Below are positions 32,764 to 39,340 of a stretch of DNA of 39,340 nt, piece by piece (position 1 is the stretch's first letter; each line of letters starts with the position of its first letter). The stretch lies in assembly GCA_024685775.1 (NCBI GenBank), contig JAIKVL010000003.1:1-39340 (forward strand), read 5' to 3'. The DNA is from Clostridia bacterium (GTDB lineage: Bacteria > Bacillota > Clostridia > Christensenellales > CAG-1252). The position numbers were made by a program, and so were the translations under genes. A model generated the notes under the pieces. It was not told where the DNA came from. It worked only from the letters and a program-made list of their open reading frames with translations, and made no database searches.

Positions 32764-32795
32764 AATTTTTACAATTTTCGTTAGAATTTTTACAA
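32764..32795. promoter_or_regulatory. Two 11-bp direct repeats upstream of the rnf promoter
   Basis: AATTTTTACAA occurs at 32764-32774 and 32785-32795, exactly 21 bp apart (two helical turns), centred roughly 50-70 bp upstream of the expected rnf transcription start. It may be an activator site or UP-like element. Confidence 0.4.
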
Positions 32796-32842
32796 AAACA
32801 GACAAATGGAATAATAGATTTGTTGAATAATAAAAGGATGCT

Positions 32843-33232
32843 TTATTCTTTACCGCGAAGCCGCTTTACAAGAGCGCAAAAGAGGGAAACCGAACCGAGC
32901 GCGATCAAAAACCATCCGAAAGAATTCCTCCCGAATTTTCCGCCTATCCCACGCAAAAACAAACTCCCCGTAACTGCGCCCGCAAGCGCGGGGATCAAGA
33001 GGAAGAGAGCGTCTTTCAAAGAGACGAGTCCGTTTTTCGAATGGACGATCAGCGCGGCGACGGACATCGGGACGAACGTCACGAGATTCAGCCACGCCGC
33101 AAGCTCCGGATTCATGCCGAGTCCGATCGTCAAAAGAGGGATCAGAAGCGTTCCCCCGCCGAGCCCCATACCTCCGAGGACGCCGCCCGCGACCCCCGCA
33201 AGGAGCAAAAAGAAAGAAGCATCGGGCGTCAT
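32843..33232 (-). CDS. Half-length TSUP (TauE/SafE) permease, second of a pair
   Basis: A 129-residue membrane protein with about four helices. It carries the TSUP half-repeat LLAGVAGGVLGGMGLGGGTLLIPLL and then AAWLNLVTFVPMSVAALIVHSKNGLV. Full TSUP transporters consist of two such halves in one chain of about 250 residues; here each half is a separate gene. The ATG at 33232 overlaps the stop codon of the partner gene (ATGA). The two probably form a heterodimer that moves a small anion such as sulfite, sulfonate or acetate. The substrate cannot be read from sequence. Confidence 0.85.
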   Translation of the reverse strand: MTPDASFFLLLAGVAGGVLGGMGLGGGTLLIPLLTIGLGMNPELAAWLNLVTFVPMSVAALIVHSKNGLVSLKDALFLLIPALAGAVTGSLFLRGIGGKFGRNSFGWFLIALGSVSLFCALVKRLRGKE

Positions 33233-33678
33233 CGGAGAACCGTCCGAACGCCCGCGTAGATCATGATCCCATAGAAAACGACGGTCAATACTTCGGTCGG
33301 GATGCGTTTCAGTAGCGTCGCGCCGATTACACCTCCGAGCAAAACTCCGATCCCGACGAAAGAAGCGGATCCGAAAGAGTACTTTCCGCCGATCGTATAC
33401 AAGACCGCGGAAAGGATCGATAAAGGCAGGACGACGGCGATCGCGGTGGCGTGAGCGGATCTTCTGTCCACCCCGCAAAACGAGGTCAGCGCGGGGACGA
33501 CGAGCATTCCCCCGCCCGCTCCGAACCATCCGTTCAAAAGTCCCGCAGAGAAAGAAAGGACGAAAGCGAAAACGCGCTTGATCGACTTAAAGAAAAACGA
33601 TTCTTCCGGCATATCCGTAGTATGCGCCGAGAGGATTTTCTCAAACGCTCGCAAAAGAAAAACAGAGCTCAAGCCCAT
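33229..33678 (-). CDS. Half-length TSUP (TauE/SafE) permease, first of a pair
   Basis: A membrane protein of up to 149 residues with about four helices. The half-repeat reads FSAGLLNGWFGAGGGMLVVPAL, followed by HATAIAVVLPLSILSAVLYTIGGKYSF and IGVLLGGVIGATLL. The N-terminal 35 residues before the first helix are unusual and the start is uncertain: ATG at 33678 has no good ribosome site, and an ATG at 33612 is an alternative giving 127 residues, close to the partner's size. It is translationally coupled to the second half-gene downstream. Confidence 0.8.
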   Translation of the reverse strand: MGLSSVFLLRAFEKILSAHTTDMPEESFFFKSIKRVFAFVLSFSAGLLNGWFGAGGGMLVVPALTSFCGVDRRSAHATAIAVVLPLSILSAVLYTIGGKYSFGSASFVGIGVLLGGVIGATLLKRIPTEVLTVVFYGIMIYAGVRTVLR

Positions 33679-33771
33679 CCTTTCGCGGGAGATCCTTCGA
33701 ATCGGCCGTCCATCCTCGTCGAGACCGATCTCGCGCGCGAAAATATAATGTAAACTTAATAAAAAAAGTAA

Positions 33772-33800
33772 TTGCTAAAAAGTCTATTATATATTAAAAT
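33772..33800 (+). promoter_or_regulatory. Promoter of the large surface protein gene
   Basis: TTGCTA (33772-33777), 17-bp AT-rich spacer, TAAAAT (33795-33800), about 35 bp before the ATG. The surrounding 100 bp is strongly AT-rich. Confidence 0.65.
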
Positions 33801-33834
33801 AGAAAAGTACAAAATTTTAATCGGAGATGATTAA

Positions 33835-36800
33835 ATGGAAAAGACTACTTTGAAATGGATCCTTACCCTACTCGTCGTCATGCTTTCTTTCGCGATCGTT
33901 CTGACCGCCTTCGCATGTTCGTCCGATAAGAACGTAACCGAAGATGAAAAGAAAGAAAACGATTTCACTTCGCTCGTTACCAACGGCGATTTCGAAACCG
34001 CGACGACCACCAACAAGACAATGCCCTACTCCGTTTCGAGTTGGACCGGTTACACCACTTCCGCAACGAATTCGTCCGAAACGGTTTCCGGTATCATCAA
34101 CGCCGGAAAGAATTACGACAAAGCGAAAGAGAAATGGGACTCGCTCGCCAACCCCTACGGGACGATCACCGACAACAATCTCCTTTTGATCTATAACAAG
34201 ACGGCGAACGTTTACGGCTACACCGCATCCTTCTCCACGGCGACCGCCGCATATTACACGGTTTCCGTCAAAGCGAAGGTCGCGAGCGTGGAAGGAGGCG
34301 GCGCGACGATCCGCGTTTCTTCCGATAACGGTTTCTCCGCCTTCTCCGACGTCACCCCGACGTCCGACTTTACGACCTACACCTTCTATATCGCCGCGCC
34401 CCGCGCCGCGACCGCGTCCGTCACCGTAACGCTTGCGCTCGGTTATTCGGACAAGAAGGTCAAAGGTTACGCCTTCTTTGACGAAGTCGTCGCGAAGAAG
34501 ATTACCTCTTCCGAATATTTCGCCGCAGAAAGCAACACCGAACTCACGAACACGAAGTTCGTCTCCATGACGCAACCCGACGGCGAGTTCAACAACTATA
34601 ACTACGCTTCTTCCAAGCCCTACACGCCGAACGGCTGGGCGACCAAAGACGGCAAAGACGCTCCGACGAGCTATCTGACGAGAGGTATCGTCAACACCGC
34701 CGACGAGAGCTGGGACGCGGATAAATTCGGCGCGAACCCCTCCGTCACCGCGTTCGCCGAAGGCGAAGACAAGAACGTCCTTTTGGTCAAAGCCGCCGCG
34801 AAACCGGACGGCGACACGACCGCTTACACTCCCTCCGCCGCAGGCTATGAATCGAGCGCGAAGATCCTCGTCGATCTCGCTTCCCTGTACGAGCTTTCCG
34901 TCTGGGTCAAATGCGTCGTCGATGAAGACGAAAGCATCACCGATTACAGCAAGAAAGGCGCGATGGTCGTCCTGACCGGCGCGGATACCTATAAGATCGC
35001 GAACATCAACACGACTTCTCAGCCCTTGAATAACGGCTGGGCGAAAGTCGTCTTCTACATCTTCGGCAATCAATTCCGCTCGAAAGAATTCTCGATCGGT
35101 CTTTGGATCGGCGACGATGAAAACAAAGACAACTTCACGCAAGGCATCGCGTATTTCGATAAGCTCGTCCTCAAAAAGATCCAAAACGTGACCGAAGCGA
35201 ATCGCGCTTCCCTCATCTCCGAGTACAACGCGAAGATCGAAAACGCGGATAAATATCAAACCTATCTCAAAGTCGTCGACCTCGTCTCCGTAAACGACAA
35301 CCTCGTCAACAACTGCAACTTCGAAACGCTCGACGCGAACGGACTTCCGACCGGATACGAATTCAAGACCGTCGACAACGTCAGACAAAAAGACGGCGAC
35401 GTGATCGTCAAAGTCATCTCCAAAGCCGAGCTTGACGCCGAGGAATGGACCTCGGAAGCGAAAGCGAAATACGGGATCGACTTCAACCCCTCCTACCCCT
35501 ACGCTCTCGCGCCGGTTTTGATCGTCAACAACACGATCCCGACGGCGTACTCGATGAATATGACCGACTACGTCGAGATCAAACAGAACCTGCATTACAG
35601 ACTTTCCGTTTGGATCAAGACCTTCGGTCTCGGAGCGGAAGACAACGTCTCCGTAAAACTCGTCGATAAAGAAGGCACCGCCGCTTCCAGCTTCTCCGTC
35701 AACACCAAAGATTACGACAACGAGCTTACGAACGATTACGCAGAGTACTCCTTCTATATCCAAGGCGCGAACGCCGACCTTGCGGACGCGGCGACCAACA
35801 GCAAATTCCTGCGCGTCGAGATCTCTTACGGCAGCGGAACGGCGTACGATCCCGCTTCCTATAAGAAAGGCGGATACCTGATCGCGAATATCAATATGGA
35901 GCAGATCACCTACACCGAGTACAACAAAGCTTCGAGCGACACGTATCTGAACACCAAGAGCTTCGCGGAGAACGACGCGACCTTTACGAACGCGAACTTC
36001 AACTCCTATAACCTCTCCAAAACCGAGATCGACCAAGACACGGGTATGGTCAAATACCTCGACGAATTCGGAAACGAAGGTTTCTACACCGGCGTCCTTT
36101 CCGATTGGACGAATAACGTCGACGAATCTTACGGAACTTCCGAGATCGACCAAAAGATCGACAAAGACGGAAACGAAGACAAAGTCAAGGTCAACAACCT
36201 CATCGCGGGCGCGATCAACGTCAACGCGACTGCCGAATACCTTGCGCAGTTCAACCTGACGAAAAACGACATCTTCAACAACTGGGCTTCCTCTTCTTTG
36301 GACGAGACCAAAGCGAAGCCCGTCACCTTCGGATCTCCGAACCTTCTTATGATCACTTCGCGCGGCGCGGCGACGATCTCCCTCGCGGACAGCAGCGTAA
36401 CGAATACCGCGGCGGTCAAGAGCACTTCGATCTCCCTCAGCGCGAACTCTTACTACCTTATGAAGTGCTATGCGAAGGTCTTGAACGGAGCGATCGGCGA
36501 GATCTACCTCACGACGAGTTCCACCGATACCTACGCGCCCTCTTATACCGTCAAAAACACCGACGGTTGGGTCGAGTACGTCTTCGTCGTTAACACCGGT
36601 CTTTCTTCCGTTACCGCTTATTTCGAGATCTATTACGGACAAAAAGGCAACACGACCGCGACGTACAGCGGCACCCTTCTCCTCGACAGCTTCTCCTACG
36701 TCTCTATGACCGAAGACGAATTCAAAGAGGCTTCGGAGAAAGACAGCACCGAAACCGCGAAATTTACGACCGTTACTTTCGACAGCTCTTCCGCGAAAGA

Positions 36801-37875
36801 CACCGCCGTTAAGCCCTCCGGCTTCTCCGGTTCCGGTTCTTCCTCCTCGGGCTACACGAATTCCGACGCGCAGGTGACCGGCGTCATTTCCGAAAATAAC
36901 TTCAAATACACCGACACGGACGGAAAATCCACTCTCGGCATCTATGAAGAAAAGAAAGGAACGGACGAATCCGGTAACGAGACGACCGAAAAAGTCATCA
37001 AAGAAGGCAGCGCGCTTTCCGCGAGCGAGATCTTCACTTCCCAAGGAATGGAAGACGGCGCGACGGTCGGCAACTACCTGCTCATCATCAACAACCGCGA
37101 CGCGAACTACTACACCTATCAATCCTCTTCCCTGACGCTCGACAGCGCGACTTACTATCAATTCTCCGCTTACGTCCGCACGGCGTATCTCGGAGCGGAT
37201 AAGAAAGCGAAAGTCGTCGTCACGGTGGACGATCAAACCTACACGATCCCCGTCAACACGAGCACCTATGCAGGCGACGGGAAAGAGTCGCTCGGCGGCT
37301 GGAAGAAAGTAAACTTCTTCATCAAGAACGAAAAGGATTCTTCCGTCAGCGGCGCATACTTCAAATTCACGCTCGGTGAGAACACCGACGACGGAAAACT
37401 CCAAGGCTACCTCTTCATCGACAACGTCAGCATGGCGAAGATCTCCGAAGACGAGTACAACACCCTGACCGCCCTTTACAGCGATTACGAGAAGGACGAG
37501 AACGGCAACGTCAAGAAGGATGAAAACGGCAAGGAGATCCAAACCGCGGCGAACAAAGAGTTCCGCCTTGCGAACAGCGTCATCGTCCTCGAAAAACCGG
37601 CTGAAACCGACGATAACAAGGACGACGAAAACAAGACCGACGACGGCGACAGGAAGAAGCTCAACACCACCCTGCTTTGGACCTACATCACGTCCATCGC
37701 GATCGCGGCGGTCTTGATCGCGGTCATCGTGGTCTGGCTCGTCAGAAAGTATCGTCCGAAGAAAGGCTCCTCGCCGATCAAGGGCAACGTTTCTTACGAC
37801 AGGAACGCGAAGAAGAAGGACGAGGAAGCTTCCGAATCCAAGTCCGGCACCGCTCGCGACGAATTCAAAGACTAA
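33835..37875 (+). CDS. Large modular surface protein, five carbohydrate-binding-like domains, C-terminal membrane anchor
   Basis: A 1346-residue exported protein. The signal region (1-28) ends TAFAC, which could be an AFA signal peptidase I site or a weak lipobox at Cys28. Five related modules of 180-250 residues follow at about 47-230, 235-460, 489-700, 714-966 and 978-1218. Each starts with an N-x-x-F element (NGDFE, NTKF, NCNFE, NANF, VTFD), has N-LLxI, YY-x-x-S-x-x-K and W-x-x-Y-x-F-I strands, and ends in a FxD-x-V/L-x-x-K-I-T-x-x-EY element, like jelly-roll carbohydrate-binding modules. An acidic stretch, one membrane helix (about 1280-1303) and a 43-residue basic tail close it. No catalytic domain was seen. 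GGAG precedes the ATG. Confidence 0.85.
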   Translation: MEKTTLKWILTLLVVMLSFAIVLTAFACSSDKNVTEDEKKENDFTSLVTNGDFETATTTNKTMPYSVSSWTGYTTSATNSSETVSGIINAGKNYDKAKEKWDSLANPYGTITDNNLLLIYNKTANVYGYTASFSTATAAYYTVSVKAKVASVEGGGATIRVSSDNGFSAFSDVTPTSDFTTYTFYIAAPRAATASVTVTLALGYSDKKVKGYAFFDEVVAKKITSSEYFAAESNTELTNTKFVSMTQPDGEFNNYNYASSKPYTPNGWATKDGKDAPTSYLTRGIVNTADESWDADKFGANPSVTAFAEGEDKNVLLVKAAAKPDGDTTAYTPSAAGYESSAKILVDLASLYELSVWVKCVVDEDESITDYSKKGAMVVLTGADTYKIANINTTSQPLNNGWAKVVFYIFGNQFRSKEFSIGLWIGDDENKDNFTQGIAYFDKLVLKKIQNVTEANRASLISEYNAKIENADKYQTYLKVVDLVSVNDNLVNNCNFETLDANGLPTGYEFKTVDNVRQKDGDVIVKVISKAELDAEEWTSEAKAKYGIDFNPSYPYALAPVLIVNNTIPTAYSMNMTDYVEIKQNLHYRLSVWIKTFGLGAEDNVSVKLVDKEGTAASSFSVNTKDYDNELTNDYAEYSFYIQGANADLADAATNSKFLRVEISYGSGTAYDPASYKKGGYLIANINMEQITYTEYNKASSDTYLNTKSFAENDATFTNANFNSYNLSKTEIDQDTGMVKYLDEFGNEGFYTGVLSDWTNNVDESYGTSEIDQKIDKDGNEDKVKVNNLIAGAINVNATAEYLAQFNLTKNDIFNNWASSSLDETKAKPVTFGSPNLLMITSRGAATISLADSSVTNTAAVKSTSISLSANSYYLMKCYAKVLNGAIGEIYLTTSSTDTYAPSYTVKNTDGWVEYVFVVNTGLSSVTAYFEIYYGQKGNTTATYSGTLLLDSFSYVSMTEDEFKEASEKDSTETAKFTTVTFDSSSAKDTAVKPSGFSGSGSSSSGYTNSDAQVTGVISENNFKYTDTDGKSTLGIYEEKKGTDESGNETTEKVIKEGSALSASEIFTSQGMEDGATVGNYLLIINNRDANYYTYQSSSLTLDSATYYQFSAYVRTAYLGADKKAKVVVTVDDQTYTIPVNTSTYAGDGKESLGGWKKVNFFIKNEKDSSVSGAYFKFTLGENTDDGKLQGYLFIDNVSMAKISEDEYNTLTALYSDYEKDENGNVKKDENGKEIQTAANKEFRLANSVIVLEKPAETDDNKDDENKTDDGDRKKLNTTLLWTYITSIAIAAVLIAVIVVWLVRKYRPKKGSSPIKGNVSYDRNAKKKDEEASESKSGTARDEFKD

Positions 37876-37890
37876 CCCTTTGAAACGACA

Positions 37891-37921
37891 AAAACCCCGT
37901 GTTCACGCACGGGGTTTTTTC
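37891..37921 (+). terminator. Terminator of the large surface protein gene
   Basis: AACCCCGTG (37893-37901) pairs with CACGGGGTT (37908-37916) around a 6-nt loop, followed by a T run, 20 bp past the stop. Confidence 0.92.
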
Positions 37922-37941
37922 TTGTCCGATCATCGCTTATA

Positions 37942-37970
37942 TTTCGACTTGTTTCTCCATATATTATAAC
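37942..37970 (+). promoter_or_regulatory. Weak candidate promoter of the flippase gene
   Basis: TTTCGA (37942-37947), 17-bp spacer, TATAAC (37965-37970), 26 bp before the ATG. Position is right but the -35 is poor. Confidence 0.35.
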
Positions 37971-37995
37971 GCTATCAAATCACACGGGAGAAACT

Positions 37996-39340
37996 ATGCG
38001 ATCCATCCGACGAAGCACGCTCTTTATCATGCTCTTTTCCATTCTGACGCGCCTGACGTCCTTTTTCTTCAAGATCTTTTTGTCAAGAAAAGTCGGCGCG
38101 GAAGTCCTCGGATTATTTCAAATGGCGACCTCGGTTTTCGGGCTATTTTGCACGATTGCTTCTTCGGGCGTGCCTCTGATGCTTTCCCGCAAAACGGCGG
38201 AGCTTTCGGCAGTCGGAAAGAAAGAAAAAGAGATCGCCGCCGCGGTTACGGGAGCCACACTTTTTTCCTTGGGGATCGCCTTTCTTCTGACCCTCGGCGC
38301 GATCCTTTTCCGTGGAAGAATCGCCGCCGCGTTTTCGGACGGACGAAGCGTCAAGATCTTTTACATCATTTTGCCCGCCTTATTCAGCACCGTTCTTTAT
38401 CAAATCTTCCGCGGCTATCTGATGGGGCGCGGGCGATATCTCGAATACAGTTTAACGGAGTTTTCGGAAGAGATCATCAAGATCGTCGTTTGCCTGACCT
38501 TTTTATCGAACGCCTTCGTCATCCTTTCCGAAAGCGTCGCGCTTGCGATCGCGTTTACCGTCACCGATTACGCCGTCCTCGCGATCCTTTTGATCCTGTA
38601 TTTCGCGCGTGGAGGAAGATTCGGGAAGCCCAAGGGAACGAAAGAACTCGTTAAAGCAAGCGCGCCCGTTACCGTTATGCGGATCGCCTCGGGGCTGATC
38701 TCGTCCTTTATCGCGATCGCATTGCCCGCCGCGCTCGTCCGAACGGGCTTAACGGCGGGAGAAGCCGCGGCGGAGTACGGAAGAGCGGTCAGTATGGCGT
38801 TTTCCCTGCTGTTTGCGCCCTTGTCGCTGACGGGAGCGTTATCCGTCGTCATTCTGCCCGAGGCTGCCGCCCTCGCCGCCAAAAACAACTGGAAAGAACT
38901 TCGGACGCGCGTGGACGATTCGATCATCTTCATTTTCATCCTTACCGTCCTGTTTTACGCGCTTTTCATAACGCTCGGCGAAAGCTACGGCTTGATCCTT
39001 TTTAAGGACGCCGGCGCGGGCAAATTCATTTCCGCCGCTTCTGGAATGATGATCCCCGCCGCTTTGTCCGGGCTCATCAACACGACGTTAAATTCGCTCG
39101 GAGAAGAGAAAAAGGTCTTTTTCGCATTCGTGATCGCCGCCGCCCTATTGATCGCCGAGATCTTGATTTTACCGCGTTATATCGGCGTCTACGCGCTCGC
39201 GGTCGGAGAATGCACCTTTAACACGGTCACCTTTATTATGGGATTATGCTTTTTATGGCGCAAAAAGGCTTTTACCGCCAAGATCTTTCGCCCCGCGGTC
39301 GGTTCGATGCTCTTTGCGTTTCCGACCGCATTAATGACGA
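37996..39340 (+). CDS. SpoVB/PST-type polysaccharide or lipid flippase (3' end outside the window)
   Basis: The frame is open from ATG 37996 (after GGGAG) to the end of the window, 448 codons. The protein has about twelve hydrophobic helices. It starts with a basic segment and then STLFIMLFSILTRLTSFFFKIFLSRKVGAEVLGLFQM, the N-terminal pattern of SpoVB and MurJ/PST members of the MOP flippase superfamily, followed by SSGVPLMLSRKTAEL and FRGYLMGRGRY. SpoVB-like proteins move lipid-linked sugars across the membrane during cell-wall or spore-cortex synthesis. The family has about 500-550 residues, so only the last 50-100 are likely missing. Sporulation genes are not otherwise seen. Confidence 0.88.
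   Translation, partial: MRSIRRSTLFIMLFSILTRLTSFFFKIFLSRKVGAEVLGLFQMATSVFGLFCTIASSGVPLMLSRKTAELSAVGKKEKEIAAAVTGATLFSLGIAFLLTLGAILFRGRIAAAFSDGRSVKIFYIILPALFSTVLYQIFRGYLMGRGRYLEYSLTEFSEEIIKIVVCLTFLSNAFVILSESVALAIAFTVTDYAVLAILLILYFARGGRFGKPKGTKELVKASAPVTVMRIASGLISSFIAIALPAALVRTGLTAGEAAAEYGRAVSMAFSLLFAPLSLTGALSVVILPEAAALAAKNNWKELRTRVDDSIIFIFILTVLFYALFITLGESYGLILFKDAGAGKFISAASGMMIPAALSGLINTTLNSLGEEKKVFFAFVIAAALLIAEILILPRYIGVYALAVGECTFNTVTFIMGLCFLWRKKAFTAKIFRPAVGSMLFAFPTALMT

Noticed and set aside
32760-32820. Plus-strand promoter TTTACA-17-TAATAG near 32790-32818
   Set aside because: No plus-strand gene or conserved element follows; the match is likely a by-product of the AT-rich repeats.
33868-37542. 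1224-codon open frame on the minus strand
   Set aside because: It lies entirely antisense to a well-supported exported protein with promoter, ribosome site and terminator, has no ribosome site and an Arg/Val/Asp-rich composition typical of shadow frames.

Overview
The window looks like chromosomal DNA from an anaerobic, probably gut-associated member of the Clostridia (Bacillota). The grounds are a complete clostridial-order Rnf operon (CDGEAB), a biotin-dependent oxaloacetate decarboxylase with a separate biotin carrier subunit, RNase J, Der next to a DUF512 radical-SAM gene, AGGAGG-type ribosome binding sites, TTGACA/TATAAT promoters and tRNA genes with encoded CCA. Lineage below this level is not readable from the sequence. 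No plasmid, phage, integrase, transposase or CRISPR signal was seen.

Layout, left to right. 1-3824: a partial flavodoxin, then the oadA-oadG-biotin carrier-oadB operon (minus), which couples oxaloacetate decarboxylation to Na+ export. 3870-6100: a ZIP metal transporter, a small lipoprotein and a HAD phosphatase (minus). 6190-7730: an AT-richer islet of three small genes (a cysteine-rich protein, an unknown protein and a four-helix-bundle protein) lying between two blocks of short hairpins. 7731-8174: a four-tRNA operon (Gly-Arg-His-Gln, minus) with its own promoter and a strong terminator. 8181-15844: a fused ABC transporter with rdgB and a phosphoesterase, and the DUF512-der-aminotransferase operon. 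15942-20738: a membrane protein, a glycosyltransferase-like gene, a U32 (TrhP-like) gene and RNase J. 20874-24068: a sugar-nucleotidyltransferase and serC-serA (plus). 24112-26101: two divergent XRE-type membrane-linked regulators separated by a repeat-containing control region. 26126-32750: rnfCDGEAB followed by a Ppx/GppA-HD phosphatase (minus). 32843-33678: two half-length TSUP permease genes. 33835-37921: a 1346-residue surface protein with five related modules. 37996-end: a partial SpoVB-like flippase.

How the genes work together: Rnf (ferredoxin:NAD+ oxidoreductase) and oxaloacetate decarboxylase are both ion-pumping energy converters, so much of the window concerns membrane energetics of a fermentative anaerobe. 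SerC-SerA supply serine. Der, RNase J, TrhP-like U32 and the tRNA cluster serve translation and RNA metabolism.

The least explained parts are the hairpin array at 7566-7728, with its exact 22-nt period and inverted second half, the related palindromic block at 6191-6310, the repeated sites in three control regions (24889-25239, 32745-32795, 21717-21745), and the large five-module surface protein. All functional statements rest on reading the sequence by eye; no database search was run.
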